Assembly: GCF_030541005.1 (NCBI RefSeq)
Contig: NZ_JASSVM010000005.1
Coordinates: forward strand, 240,716 to 304,715
Source: Marinobacter sp. SS5-14b
GTDB lineage: Bacteria > Pseudomonadota > Gammaproteobacteria > Pseudomonadales > Oleiphilaceae
DNA: 64,000 bases
Direction: 5' to 3'
Shown here: positions 50,503-59,253 of the stretch, piece after piece
Layout of the letters: every line of letters begins with the position of its first letter
Numbering within the stretch: the first letter of the stretch is position 1
Notes under the pieces: model-generated
What the model was told of the DNA's origin: nothing
The model's database searches: none
The model's input: only the letters and a program-made list of their open reading frames with translations
Position numbers and translations under genes: made by a program

Positions 50503-52365
50503 ATGATGACACACCGCAACCGATTACCGGCCTTTACTCTGCTAGCCCTGCTGTTTTTGATCACCGGAGGCTGTGCCACCGTCAATCTGGACAGCCACGT
50601 CGCCGACACACCCGAGCAGGCCCTGGCACTCGCAGCAGACGAAAACAACCCGGAAGTCGCTCAGCGCTACCTGCTGCGGATGGCGAGCAACTACCAGTCG
50701 AATGGCAACCATTTGGCCGCCCGCACGATACTGCGCCACAACCTTTTAAGCGCGACAGCAGGTGAGCTTCAGAACCAGCACCGCTTGCTGGCGATGGTCA
50801 GCGCGATCCAACTTGAAGACGGCGACTGGGCACGGGAACTGACAACCCAAAGCACCCCGGAAGACTTTTTGAACTACCCCACCGAGCTGATGACCCGGGC
50901 CGCAAACCTTCAGGCAGAAACACTGTCACTGGCAGGCAAACCCCTCGATGCCGCCATGACGCTGATCCTTCTGGGCCAGACGGACAGCGGCACAAACCCG
51001 CAAGGAACCCATGACAGCATCTGGAGCCACCTGAAAACCGTCAACGCTAACCGCCTCAAGGAGGCCAGCGACAACGCCATCGGCTTTGAAAACCAGGGGT
51101 GGCTCGAATTGGGGCTGACACTCAGAACCGCCGGAGCCAGCCTGGATGACCAGGGCAGACTGATACGCCAATGGCAGAATAACTGGCCCGGACATCCTGC
51201 AGCCCAAACACTGCCCACCGAACTGGCCTTGCTGGCAGACCTGTCCGCAACGCGCCCGGAGAACATTGTGCTGGCTTTACCACTACAAGGCCCGCTGGCA
51301 AGTGCCGGAAAAGCCATCAGAGACGGTTTTATTGCGGCATACTACAGCGACGACTCCGCAGACCGCTCAAAAACCGACATCCGCATCATTGACACCTCCG
51401 GAGACTCGTTCGACAAGCAATACTCCGCCCTGACCTCAACCAAGGCAGACCTGATCGTTGGCCCACTGGAAAAGGAAGGGCTGGCAAAGCTTGCAGCCAT
51501 GAACACACTTCCGGTTCCGGTACTGGGCCTGAACTACCTGCCGGCTGACAGCAAAGTGCCCGCAGGCCTGTTCCAGTTCGGGCTCTCGGCAGAGGACGAA
51601 GCGCGGCAAATTGCCAACCGATTGGCAGCCCGAAATATTAACCGCGTTCTCGCCCTGATACCCCATGGTGAATGGGGCGACCGGGTTACCACAGCGCTCA
51701 CACGCAAAATGCAGGAAACCGGCACTACAGCGCTGGCCATCGAAAGATTTTTCCCGGAGGACAACCTCCGTTCTGTCACCGCAGACCTCCTCGGCATAAC
51801 CACATCTCGCCAACGGGCGATTGATGTCGAGCGCACCATAGGACTGAACGTCGAATTCGAGCCACGCCGCCGCCAGGATGCAGAAGGCATCGTAATGGTC
51901 GCGGCACCCACGATTGCCCGGCAGTTCAAACCCCTCTTCGCGTTCTATTACGCCGGTGACCTTCCTGTCTACGCCCCCTCCATCGTTTACGAAGGCACCC
52001 CCAACCCAACCAGGGACCGGGATCTTGACAACGTCACTTTCACCGACATTCCCTGGGTGCTGGCCGAGCAAAACCCTCTGCGTGAGCAGGCCGAAGAATA
52101 CCTCAGCGGAACCAGGGGCCAGCTTGGACGCCTGTTCGCCATGGGCGCAGATGCCTGGCAAATCAGCAAGCGACTGCCTTTGCTTCAGCGAGTTGAGGGT
52201 GCAGCCATTGACGGCCAGACCGGTAGATTGACCATGACAGCCGAAGGAGCCATTCACCGCGAACAACTCTGGGCAAAGTTCTCCAGCGGCGCTCCCGAGG
52301 TTCTGGAGTCATCGCCGGCAGAACAGGCCAGCCCCGACACTGCGGAACCCGAAGCTGAAGAGTGA
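50503..52365 (+). CDS. lpoA: Penicillin-binding protein activator lipoprotein LpoA
   Basis: LpoA is an outer membrane lipoprotein that activates PBP1A. The 620 residues start with a lipoprotein signal peptide ending LLFLITGGC (Cys near residue 24), followed by a helical TPR-like region (about 30-240) and a periplasmic-binding-like domain (about 250-590: ENIVLALPLQGPLASAGKAIRDGFIAAYY). Divergent from rsmI and followed by yraN and a diaA-like gene, the same order as in E. coli. Confidence 0.93.
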   Translation: MMTHRNRLPAFTLLALLFLITGGCATVNLDSHVADTPEQALALAADENNPEVAQRYLLRMASNYQSNGNHLAARTILRHNLLSATAGELQNQHRLLAMVSAIQLEDGDWARELTTQSTPEDFLNYPTELMTRAANLQAETLSLAGKPLDAAMTLILLGQTDSGTNPQGTHDSIWSHLKTVNANRLKEASDNAIGFENQGWLELGLTLRTAGASLDDQGRLIRQWQNNWPGHPAAQTLPTELALLADLSATRPENIVLALPLQGPLASAGKAIRDGFIAAYYSDDSADRSKTDIRIIDTSGDSFDKQYSALTSTKADLIVGPLEKEGLAKLAAMNTLPVPVLGLNYLPADSKVPAGLFQFGLSAEDEARQIANRLAARNINRVLALIPHGEWGDRVTTALTRKMQETGTTALAIERFFPEDNLRSVTADLLGITTSRQRAIDVERTIGLNVEFEPRRRQDAEGIVMVAAPTIARQFKPLFAFYYAGDLPVYAPSIVYEGTPNPTRDRDLDNVTFTDIPWVLAEQNPLREQAEEYLSGTRGQLGRLFAMGADAWQISKRLPLLQRVEGAAIDGQTGRLTMTAEGAIHREQLWAKFSSGAPEVLESSPAEQASPDTAEPEAEE

Positions 52366-52377
52366 GGCGCCACTGCC

Positions 52378-52743
52378 ATGGAAGGCACAAGAGCACTTGG
52401 CAACTATTACGAAGGGGTCGCGGCTCGTTACCTTGCCAGCCGGGGCGTTGAAATACTTGATCGCAACGTCTACAACCGCGGCGGAGAAATAGACCTTATC
52501 GGCCTTGACGAGCAGGTGCTGGTTTTCTTTGAGGTGCGCTACCGTAAAGCCAACAGCCTGGTTGACCCCATCAGCTCTATTACCATGAGCAAACAACAAC
52601 GCTTGCTGAAAGCCGCTTCTTTTTACCTTCACCGACACAACCTGTGGGATGCGGACGCAAGAATTGACGTCATCGGGATTACGCCGGGAAGTACCAGTAA
52701 ATACCGGGTACAATGGATTAAAAATGCAATTCAGGCAGGCTAG
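52378..52743 (+). CDS. yraN: UPF0102 family YraN-like protein
   Basis: The 121 residues match YraN (UPF0102), a small nuclease-fold protein: MEGTRALGNYYEGVAARYLASRGVEILDRNVYNRGGEIDLIGLDEQVLVFFEVRYRKANS. The E, D and ExxYR pattern (GEIDLI, FFEVRYR) resembles PD-(D/E)XK nucleases, although most members read EVK; here it is EVRYR. Function is not established. It starts 12 bases after lpoA and is 10 bases before the diaA-like gene. Confidence 0.92.
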   Translation: MEGTRALGNYYEGVAARYLASRGVEILDRNVYNRGGEIDLIGLDEQVLVFFEVRYRKANSLVDPISSITMSKQQRLLKAASFYLHRHNLWDADARIDVIGITPGSTSKYRVQWIKNAIQAG

Positions 52744-52753
52744 CACTGGCGAT

Positions 52754-53344
52754 ATGACCGATACCGAACAGAAGATTAACTACTGGTTTGCAAACCATAT
52801 GGAACAGACGGCACAAGCCGCCGTGACTGCAGGGCCCGCGATAGAAGGCGTGGCAGATGCCATCGTAGGCACGCTGTTGCAAGATGGAAAAATCATTGCC
52901 TGCGCCAACGGCAATGCGAATGTCCTCGCCCAATACTTCTGTACCGCCTTGTTATCCCGCTTTGACCAGGATCGGCCAGCACTCCCGGCGATCAACCTGG
53001 GCGCAGATGCGACCACCTACTCAGCGATCTGCAGGGACAACCGGTTCAACGACACCTTTTCCAGACAGGTCAGGGCTATCGGCAAGCCCGGCGACTTGCT
53101 GTTTGTGGTGGTTGATGACGGGCACAAAGCAAACTTGATCCAGGCGATCCAGGCCGCGCATGACCGCGAAATGACCGTTGTCGTTCTGAGTGCCCGTGAG
53201 AAATCAGACATCACCTCCCTGATGTTGCCTGAGGATCACGAAGTCGCCCTCAACAACCTTGCCCCACATGAGGCCACTCCCTTGATGCTGGTTATCATCA
53301 ATGCACTGTGTGATTTGATAGACGGAAAGCTTTTCGGCGGATAA
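52754..53344 (+). CDS. diaA: DiaA-like SIS domain protein, divergent active-site loops
   Basis: DiaA binds DnaA and promotes timely initiation in E. coli. The product has 196 residues, like E. coli DiaA. The overall pattern is kept (VGTLLQDGKIIACANGNANVLAQYFCTALLSRFDQDRPALPAINL; C terminus NALCDLIDGKLFGG, the end that contacts DnaA in E. coli). The sugar-phosphate-binding loops differ: GNGTSAANAQ is ANGNANVLAQ and STRGNSRD is VDDGHKAN. That fits a structural rather than enzymatic role. ATG 52754 is chosen by length. It ends in a terminator. Confidence 0.82.
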   Translation: MTDTEQKINYWFANHMEQTAQAAVTAGPAIEGVADAIVGTLLQDGKIIACANGNANVLAQYFCTALLSRFDQDRPALPAINLGADATTYSAICRDNRFNDTFSRQVRAIGKPGDLLFVVVDDGHKANLIQAIQAAHDREMTVVVLSAREKSDITSLMLPEDHEVALNNLAPHEATPLMLVIINALCDLIDGKLFGG

Positions 53345-53375
53345 CAAAAAAGCCGGCAAGCCGGCTTTTTTGTTA
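53342..53375. terminator. Bidirectional terminator containing both flanking stop codons
   Basis: Perfect 16-bp inverted arms (53342-53357, 53360-53375) read TAACAAAAAAGCCGGC and its complement. The left end TAA is the diaA stop; the right end is the sspB stop read leftward. Confidence 0.92.
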
Positions 53376-53777
53376 CTTCACTACTTTTAGTGTCGGCCTG
53401 CCCGAAGGCCGGTCATCTGCTCGACGGGAAGATGTCTTTTCTCCGTCTCCTTCCGGGTCGGGAAATCCTGGCTCACTGCCAAACACCATACCTTCACCGT
53501 TCTCTTTCGCATAAATGGCCATCACTGCCTGCAGTGGGATGAACACCTGCATCGGCACGCCACCAAACCGGGCACTGAATTCAAGCGCCCCATTACCAAT
53601 GACGAGACCACGGACTGCACCCGAACTGATATTCAGAACAATCTGACCATTGGCCACATGCTCTGTGGGCACCTGAACACCCTGCACACCCGCATCAACC
53701 ACAATGTAAGGCGTACAGTCGTTATCCAGAATCCATTCGTTCAACGCCCTTACAAGGTATGGGCGGCTGGATGTCAT
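53373..53777 (-). CDS. sspB: ClpXP adaptor SspB
   Basis: SspB tethers ssrA-tagged proteins to ClpXP. The 134 residues begin MTSSRPYLVRALNEWILDNDCTPYIVVDA, then GQIVLNISSGAVRGLVIGNGALEFSARFGGVPMQVFIPLQAVMAIYAKENGEGMVF. A disordered acidic linker leads to a C-terminal PTLKVVK, the ClpX-binding tail (E. coli LRVVK). ATG 53777 gives the pseudomonad-like N terminus; a GTG at 53798 with GGAG is a fair alternative. It follows sspA. Confidence 0.95.
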   Translation of the reverse strand: MTSSRPYLVRALNEWILDNDCTPYIVVDAGVQGVQVPTEHVANGQIVLNISSGAVRGLVIGNGALEFSARFGGVPMQVFIPLQAVMAIYAKENGEGMVFGSEPGFPDPEGDGEKTSSRRADDRPSGRPTLKVVK

Positions 53778-53835
53778 GGTGATACCTGAATCAGACACTA
53801 CAACAACTCCTGCCCCGGAATCCGGGCGTTGACCA

Positions 53836-54465
53836 TCAGCTCCGAATATCTTCTTCCAGGTCGGAAAGGCTCGCTTTGAAGCCTTCGCGGCCGAAGATGC
53901 TGTCCATATACTTCACCAGCGGCTTCGCCTGCTTGTCGCCCAGATCTATACCAAGGGCGGGCAGACGCCACAGAATCGGCGCAATGCAGCAGTCAACAAT
54001 AGTGAACTCTTCTGACAGGAAGAAGGGTGTCTCTGCAAACAGCGGTGCCGTTGCAAGAAGGCTCTCTTTCAACTCTTTGCGAGCTGCGTCAGACGCCTTC
54101 CCGGTTGGCTGGGCCAGAATCTGGTCAACAAGGCCACACCAGTCTTTCTGAATCCGGTGCATCATCAGACGGCTGTTTGCACGAGCAACCGGGTACACCG
54201 GCAGGAGAGGCGGATGCGGGAATCGCTCATCCAGATACTCCATCATGATATTCGGCTCATACAGAACCAGATCACGGTCTACCAACGTAGGCAGGGCGTT
54301 GTACGGATTCAGATCCGCCAATTCTGCCGGAGGGTTATCGGGATCCACATCCACAATATCAACGGTAACCCCTTTCTCAGCCAGCACAATCCGTACACGA
54401 TGGCTGTAATGACTGGCGGGATCCGAGAAAAACGTCATTGATGACCGTTTGGTCACAACGCCCAT
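53836..54465 (-). CDS. sspA: Stringent starvation protein A
   Basis: SspA is a glutathione-S-transferase-like RNA polymerase-associated protein for stationary-phase and acid responses. The 209 residues have the thioredoxin-like N domain ([68 protein letters not shown]) and a helical C domain. PHPPLLP is the surface segment known to be important in E. coli SspA. It is upstream of sspB and downstream of petABC across a terminator. Confidence 0.96.
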   Translation of the reverse strand: MGVVTKRSSMTFFSDPASHYSHRVRIVLAEKGVTVDIVDVDPDNPPAELADLNPYNALPTLVDRDLVLYEPNIMMEYLDERFPHPPLLPVYPVARANSRLMMHRIQKDWCGLVDQILAQPTGKASDAARKELKESLLATAPLFAETPFFLSEEFTIVDCCIAPILWRLPALGIDLGDKQAKPLVKYMDSIFGREGFKASLSDLEEDIRS

Positions 54466-54516
54466 ATAGCTACCTCACGATTCTAAAAATCGAAACAATC
54501 CAGTAAACGCAAAAAA

Positions 54517-54541
54517 CCAGCGGGCCTTAAGGACCCGCTGG
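54517..54541 (-). terminator. Terminator after the petABC operon
   Basis: CCAGCGGG/CCCGCTGG stem with a small internal bulge and an inner CCTT/AAGG pairing; T6 follows on the leftward strand. Confidence 0.88.
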
Positions 54542-54571
54542 AATCAAGGATTCAGGATTATACCCTAAATC

Positions 54572-55327
54572 TTAATGCACGTCTTTCCAGTACTCGCGGT
54601 TGAGCAGGTACGCGAAGACAAAGAAGATGGCCACAAAGATCAGCACGAAGATCCCAAGGCGTTCGCGCTCAACTTTTACCGGGTCACCCATGTAGGACAT
54701 GAAGTTAGTCAGATCCCACATGGCCTGATCGAACTCGGCGCCCGACATGCTGCCTTCGATTGCATACTCAGGACAAACATCACCGTTGTTGATGTTGCCA
54801 CTGAGCGGCTCTACGGACGGATCAACGCCAATGTTCGGTTTGACCGCACAGAGGCCCTGAAGATCCACCATCACATGAGGCATGCCAACGAGATCGAATA
54901 CCACGTTGTTAACACCCAGGGGACGTGTGTCGTCTTTATAGAAACCCCGCAGGTAGGAATAAACCCAAGACTCTCCACGCAGACGAGTCTCCAGGGTCAG
55001 GTCAGGTGGCGGAGCACCAAACCAGCCCGCGGCCATATCCTTGTTCATGGAGTTTTTCATCAGCTCACCGATCTTTGCACCGGTGAAAATCAAATTCTCC
55101 TCATACAAAGCAGCCGGGATCTCCAGGTCATCAGACACCCGCTTGTAGCGAGCGTATTCCATGGAGTGGCAACCCATGCAGTAGTTGGTGAACAGAGCAG
55201 CACCACGCTGCAGGGACTCTTTATTGGTGTGATCCGGGGTCATGTCATCCAGAGGAACCGCGGCACCGGCCGCCAGCCCAAGGGCTGGCAGGAACGCTAT
55301 GAAAAGACCAAAAATCAGCTTTCTCAT
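54572..55327 (-). CDS. petC: Cytochrome c1 subunit of ubiquinol-cytochrome c reductase
   Basis: Cytochrome c1 passes electrons from the Rieske centre to soluble cytochrome c in the bc1 complex. The 251 residues have a signal peptide (MRKLIFGLFIAFLPALGLAAGA), the haem c motif CMGCH (50-54), the GMPHVM segment with a probable axial Met, and a C-terminal membrane anchor (FVLIFVAIFFVFAYLLNREYWKDVH). The ATG at 55327 shares one base with the petB stop (TAATG). Upstream frame (to 55525) is the petB overlap region and not used. Confidence 0.95.
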   Translation of the reverse strand: MRKLIFGLFIAFLPALGLAAGAAVPLDDMTPDHTNKESLQRGAALFTNYCMGCHSMEYARYKRVSDDLEIPAALYEENLIFTGAKIGELMKNSMNKDMAAGWFGAPPPDLTLETRLRGESWVYSYLRGFYKDDTRPLGVNNVVFDLVGMPHVMVDLQGLCAVKPNIGVDPSVEPLSGNINNGDVCPEYAIEGSMSGAEFDQAMWDLTNFMSYMGDPVKVERERLGIFVLIFVAIFFVFAYLLNREYWKDVH

Positions 55328-56559
55328 TATCCTGTCACCCTCTCTGGCACTGGCTTGGTTTTTTCCATGCGCGTATAGAACGGCATGAGAATAAAGTACA
55401 GGAAGTACAGCGCGGTCAGAATCTGAGCCACGGTAGTACGCCCTTCCGTTGCCGGAACGATGCCCAGGTAACCCAGTACAACGAAGCTGATAGCGAAGAT
55501 CACCAACGCAATTTTGCTCAACCAACCCTTATAGCGGATCGAACGAACAGGGCTTCTGTCCAACCAGGGCAGGACAAACAGAATGGCAATCGCACCACCC
55601 ATAACGACAACGCCCCAGAACTTCGCATCCAGACCAAACAGGTCGACGGTCACCGCACGCAACATGGCGTAGAACGGTGTGAAGTACCAGACCGGCGCAA
55701 TATGCGCGGGTGTCTTCAGGTTGTTCGCCGGCTCGAAGTTAGGCTTCTCGAGGAACAAGCCACCCATTTCCGGGAAGAAGAACACGACAATAAAGAAGAT
55801 AAAGAAGAAAACCGCAACACCCAGCAAGTCATGCACTGAGTAATAAGGATGGAACGGAATGCCGTCTTTCGGAATACCGTTTTCATCTTTGTTCTTCTTG
55901 ATATCGATACCATCAGGGTTATTGGAGCCCACTTCGTGCAGTGCCAGGATGTGCAGGACAACCAGGGCCAGCAGTACGATCGGCAACGCAACCACGTGCA
56001 GCGCGAAGAAGCGGTTCAGTGTGATACCGGAAATCAGGTAATCACCACGAATCCACAGAGACAGATCCTCACCGATCACCGGGATTGCGCCGAACAGGTT
56101 TACGATAACCTGGGCACCCCAGTAGGACATCTGACCCCATGGCAGCAGGTAGCCCATGAACGCCTCAGCCATCAGCACCAGATAAATCAGCATGCCGAAG
56201 ATCCAGATCAGCTCACGAGGTTTCTGATAGGAGCCGTACATCAGGCCACGGAACATGTGGAGGTAAACCACCACAAAGAACGCAGAAGCGCCGGTAGAGT
56301 GCAGATAGCGCAGGAGCCACCCCCACTCGACGTCACGCATAATGTACTCCACTGACGCGAACGCACCCTCACCGGAAGGGTTGTAGCTCATGGTCAGCCA
56401 AATCCCGGTGACCAGCTGGTTAACCAGAACCAACATCGCCAGAGATCCGAAGAAGTACCAGAAGTTGAAGTTCTTCGGCGCGTAATACTTCGCCAGGTGC
56501 TTGTTCCAGGCGTCGACGACTGGAAGACGCTCGTCTACCCAATTAAGAAGTTTCTGCAT
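55327..56559 (-). CDS. petB: Cytochrome b subunit of ubiquinol-cytochrome c reductase
   Basis: Cytochrome b holds the two b haems and the quinone sites. The 410 residues include the haem ligand segments (LRYLHSTGASAFFVVVYLHMFRGL; RFFALHVVALPIVLLALVVLHILALHEVGSNNPDG) and PEW-like region FHPYYSVHDLLG with FFFPEMGGLFLEKPNFEPANNLKTPAHIAPVWYFTPFYAMLRAV. About eight membrane helices. ATG 56559 shares a base with the petA stop (TGATG); GTG 56562 is less likely. Confidence 0.96.
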   Translation of the reverse strand: MQKLLNWVDERLPVVDAWNKHLAKYYAPKNFNFWYFFGSLAMLVLVNQLVTGIWLTMSYNPSGEGAFASVEYIMRDVEWGWLLRYLHSTGASAFFVVVYLHMFRGLMYGSYQKPRELIWIFGMLIYLVLMAEAFMGYLLPWGQMSYWGAQVIVNLFGAIPVIGEDLSLWIRGDYLISGITLNRFFALHVVALPIVLLALVVLHILALHEVGSNNPDGIDIKKNKDENGIPKDGIPFHPYYSVHDLLGVAVFFFIFFIVVFFFPEMGGLFLEKPNFEPANNLKTPAHIAPVWYFTPFYAMLRAVTVDLFGLDAKFWGVVVMGGAIAILFVLPWLDRSPVRSIRYKGWLSKIALVIFAISFVVLGYLGIVPATEGRTTVAQILTALYFLYFILMPFYTRMEKTKPVPERVTG

Positions 56560-57155
56560 CACGCTGCCTCCGGATCAAGACCAATGGTCATGGTCGATTC
56601 GCTGTCATACCGGTAAGGCGGCACAACGAGGTTCAGAGGCGCTGGCTGCCCGCTAAAGACCCGACCTGACAAATCGAATTTGGAACCGTGACAAGGGCAG
56701 AACAGACCACCCAGCCAATCATCGCCGAGGTCAGCCGGCGCCACGTCCGGACGATAGGTCGGCACACATCCAAGGTGCGTACAGATACCCACGAGCACGA
56801 TAAACTCGGGCTTCAGGGAACGGTATGTTCCTGTAATGTATGCAGGCTGCTGGCTCGATTCAGCGGACTCCGGATCCTTAACTCTCGGCGTCAGCTTCTC
56901 AATATTCTCGAGCATTGCCTCACTACGCCGGATAATCCAGACAGGCTTTCCACGCCACTCAACGGTTATTTGTTGACCCGGTTCAATTTTGTCGACATTG
57001 ACTGTTACCGGTGCACCGGCCGCTTCCGCTTTCGCACTGGGATTCCAGGACGCTACGAAAGGAACAGCTGCACCGACGACGCCGACACCCCCTACCACGG
57101 ATGTGGCACCGATCAAAAATCGGCGCCGACCTTGGCTCACGTCGCCATTACTCAT
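56559..57155 (-). CDS. petA: Rieske iron-sulfur subunit of ubiquinol-cytochrome c reductase
   Basis: The Rieske protein takes an electron from ubiquinol and passes it to cytochrome c1. The 198 residues start with a Tat-type signal/anchor ([19 protein letters not shown], 8-26) and carry the 2Fe-2S ligands in CTHLGC and CPCHGS. It is the first gene of the petABC operon. A TATAAT lies about 80 bases upstream. Confidence 0.96.
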   Translation of the reverse strand: MSNGDVSQGRRRFLIGATSVVGGVGVVGAAVPFVASWNPSAKAEAAGAPVTVNVDKIEPGQQITVEWRGKPVWIIRRSEAMLENIEKLTPRVKDPESAESSQQPAYITGTYRSLKPEFIVLVGICTHLGCVPTYRPDVAPADLGDDWLGGLFCPCHGSKFDLSGRVFSGQPAPLNLVVPPYRYDSESTMTIGLDPEAA

Positions 57156-57233
57156 TATGGTTTTCTCCCATCAGGCGAGGCACAGACGCGGAAAACCCGG
57201 AACTGCGCTTCGAAAAGGACTTCACAACCCAAA

Positions 57234-57239
57234 ATTATA
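57234..57239 (-). promoter_or_regulatory. Candidate -10 box of petABC
   Basis: Leftward TATAAT, 79 bases before the petA start. No good -35 is seen, but an inverted repeat sits at that position (57251-57265). Confidence 0.5.
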
Positions 57240-57250
57240 AGCGCTGAAAT

Positions 57251-57265
57251 GGTAATGAAATTACC
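57251..57265. promoter_or_regulatory. Palindrome upstream of petABC -10, possible operator
   Basis: GGTAAT GAA ATTACC is a perfect 6-bp inverted repeat with a three-base centre. It begins 12 bases upstream of the petABC -10 and would cover the -35 region. The binding protein is unknown. Confidence 0.35.
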
Positions 57266-57345
57266 CCTCGCTTACAAGCCGGAAAGGTCTACACCTCGAC
57301 CTATCCCTGCGCCAGATCAAAAATTCGTGCAGACTTCAGGCACAA

Positions 57346-57373
57346 AAAAACCCGACCAAAAGATCGGGTTTTT
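57346..57373 (-). terminator. Terminator after rplM-rpsI
   Basis: AAAAACCCGA and TCGGGTTTTT arms enclose an eight-base loop, with a T7 run on the leftward strand. Confidence 0.9.
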
Positions 57374-57393
57374 CCATCGGCACAATGTGCTGA

Positions 57394-57786
57394 TTAACGC
57401 TTGGAGTACTGCGGACGCTTACGCGCTTTACGCAGACCAACCTTCTTACGCTCAACCTTACGAGCGTCACGGGTAACATAACCCGCTTTGCGCAGGGACG
57501 GGCGCAGCGTTTCGTCGTAATCCATCAGGGCGCGAGTCAGACCGTGGCGAATCGCGCCAGCCTGACCACTGATACCACCGCCTTTGACGGTAACCGTAAT
57601 ATCGAAACGATCTTCAGAACCGGCAACCACCAACGGCTGACGAACGATCATTCGAAGAGTCTCACGACCGAAGAACTCTTCGATGGTGCGACCATTGATG
57701 GAGATGCTACCGCTTCCCGGCCTGATAAAAACCCGAGCCGTGGATGACTTGCGGCGACCAGTACCGTAATTTTGTGCTACAGACAT
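57394..57786 (-). CDS. rpsI: 30S ribosomal protein S9
   Basis: S9 sits in the head of the 30S subunit with its C-terminal tail reaching the P-site tRNA. The 130 residues match: [104 protein letters not shown], ending in the conserved SKR. Twelve bases downstream of rplM. Confidence 0.98.
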   Translation of the reverse strand: MSVAQNYGTGRRKSSTARVFIRPGSGSISINGRTIEEFFGRETLRMIVRQPLVVAGSEDRFDITVTVKGGGISGQAGAIRHGLTRALMDYDETLRPSLRKAGYVTRDARKVERKKVGLRKARKRPQYSKR

Positions 57787-57798
57787 ATTCGCCTTCCG

Positions 57799-58227
57799 TT
57801 AAATGTCGAGTTCTTTGGGCTGCTGGGCTGCGTGCGCATGCTCAGCGCCGGCGTACACTTTCAGCTTCTTGAACATGGCGCGGCCGAGCGGGCCTTTCGG
57901 AAGCATGCCTTTGACAGACTTCAGAATGATTTGCTCGGGGGCCTTGTCAACCAGCTTCTCGAAATTGATGGATTTGATTCCACCTGGAAAGCCGGTATGG
58001 CTGTAATACATTTTAGCTGATGCCTTTTTGCCGGTAACCTTCACCTGGCTGGCATTAATAACAACGATGTAATCGCCAGTGTCCACGTGAGGGGTATACT
58101 CAGGCTTATGCTTGCCCCGCAGACGAAGGGCGATTTCGGTTGACAGACGACCCAGCGTCTTGCCGGCTGCGTCTACAACGTACCAGTCACGTTTTACGGT
58201 TTCTGGTTTCGCACTCAGAGTCTTCAT
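57799..58227 (-). CDS. rplM: 50S ribosomal protein L13
   Basis: L13 is an early-assembly 50S protein. The 142 residues match E. coli: [59 protein letters not shown]. It heads the rplM-rpsI operon with a leader of about 140 bases. In E. coli L13 represses its own operon through the leader, so the hairpin at 58323-58345 may be regulatory here too (inference). Confidence 0.98.
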   Translation of the reverse strand: MKTLSAKPETVKRDWYVVDAAGKTLGRLSTEIALRLRGKHKPEYTPHVDTGDYIVVINASQVKVTGKKASAKMYYSHTGFPGGIKSINFEKLVDKAPEQIILKSVKGMLPKGPLGRAMFKKLKVYAGAEHAHAAQQPKELDI

Positions 58228-58322
58228 TGATTCCGCCTTGAAACGCTAAAAGAAACGTTAAAAACCACCACCGGTACATGCAAGGCATCCGGAGGAGGTT
58301 CATACCTGTTTATTGGCAGTGA

Positions 58323-58345
58323 CACTATTCGGGGCTGAGATAGTG
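58323..58345 (-). promoter_or_regulatory. Leader hairpin of rplM-rpsI mRNA
   Basis: CACTAT and ATAGTG arms enclose an 11-base loop, in the untranslated leader between the promoter (58373-58401) and the rplM start (58227). Confidence 0.35.
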
Positions 58346-58372
58346 ACATCGCCTTGAAAAGCCAGGGCGCGA

Positions 58373-58401
58373 AGTATACTCGAACCACTTCAGAATGCCA
58401 A
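58373..58401 (-). promoter_or_regulatory. Promoter of rplM-rpsI
   Basis: Leftward: -35 TTGGCA (58396-58401), a 17-base spacer, and -10 TATACT (58373-58378), a close match to the sigma70 consensus. Transcript would start near 58366. Confidence 0.75.
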
Positions 58402-58429
58402 CCCTGCCTGTTGGTGTTTCGTTAATCCC

Positions 58430-59230
58430 CTATCCAGGGGCCGCTCCCGCGGCCAGAACCTCGGGCGCCAGGCCATATAACCGGCCCGCATTACCCAAAA
58501 GCACCTCAGCCAAAAGCTCTTCGTTATCACCTCGCAGCTTAGCCAACTGCGCCAGAATAGCCGGAAGATACGTGGGCGAGTTCTCCCCCACGGGGACCCC
58601 GGATGGCGCCATGTCGGGCGCGTCTGTTTCCAGCACCAACGCGTCCGCCGGCAACCGGGCAATCGCCTCTCGGGTTTTCCTGGCACGGCCATGGGTTATC
58701 ACACCACCCACGCCAATATAACAACCAAGATCAATAAACTTTTTTGCCTGCTGGTAGCTGCCAGAAAAACCGTGAATCAAGGCCCGCCCCTGCCAGGACC
58801 CGGATCGCAGAGCAGCATACACCTGATCATGAGCCTTCACCGAATGCACCACCAGAGCGAGATTTAACCTGGCAGCAATGCCCACCTGCGCCGAAAACCA
58901 GGGCAACTGCTCTGACAAGTCGCCCCGCAACGCATCCAGACCGCACTCACCAACACCAATACAACCTGACGGTCGACCACCAAGCAATGCCTCCAGATCA
59001 GCCAGATCCTGAGGGGTATGTTCGGAAATAAACCAGGGGTGTATACCCAAACAATACCAGAGCCCGTTTTCCGGAGCTGACAATGATCTCACCCTGTCCC
59101 AATCCGCCCGACGCACACCCGGGATCACCAGCCCGCCCACACCCACGGCCGCGGCGTTTGCCAACTCCCGCTCCCGGACACCATCAAACCGGGGGAAGTC
59201 AAAATGACAATGGGCGTCAAACAGCCGCAT
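58430..59230 (-). CDS. TatD family metal-dependent hydrolase
   Basis: The 266-residue protein belongs to the TatD deoxyribonuclease family: MRLFDAHCHFDFPRFDG with the metal ligand HxH, GECGLDALRGD, VVHSVKAHDQVYAAL, IHGFSGS and ETDAPDMAP. It is the TatD subgroup near YjjV rather than TatD itself; substrates in vivo are unclear (3'-5' DNase or D-tyrosyl-tRNA-type activities have been reported for relatives). ATG 59230 is chosen for the GAGGTG site; TTG 59245 is in frame. prfC lies 23 bases upstream. Confidence 0.9.
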   Translation of the reverse strand: MRLFDAHCHFDFPRFDGVRERELANAAAVGVGGLVIPGVRRADWDRVRSLSAPENGLWYCLGIHPWFISEHTPQDLADLEALLGGRPSGCIGVGECGLDALRGDLSEQLPWFSAQVGIAARLNLALVVHSVKAHDQVYAALRSGSWQGRALIHGFSGSYQQAKKFIDLGCYIGVGGVITHGRARKTREAIARLPADALVLETDAPDMAPSGVPVGENSPTYLPAILAQLAKLRGDNEELLAEVLLGNAGRLYGLAPEVLAAGAAPG

Positions 59231-59253
59231 ACTCACCTCAGCCAAATTAAGCT

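Noticed and set aside
55328..55525. N-terminal extension of cytochrome c1
   Set aside because: It lies inside petB; the signal peptide starts at the ATG at 55327.
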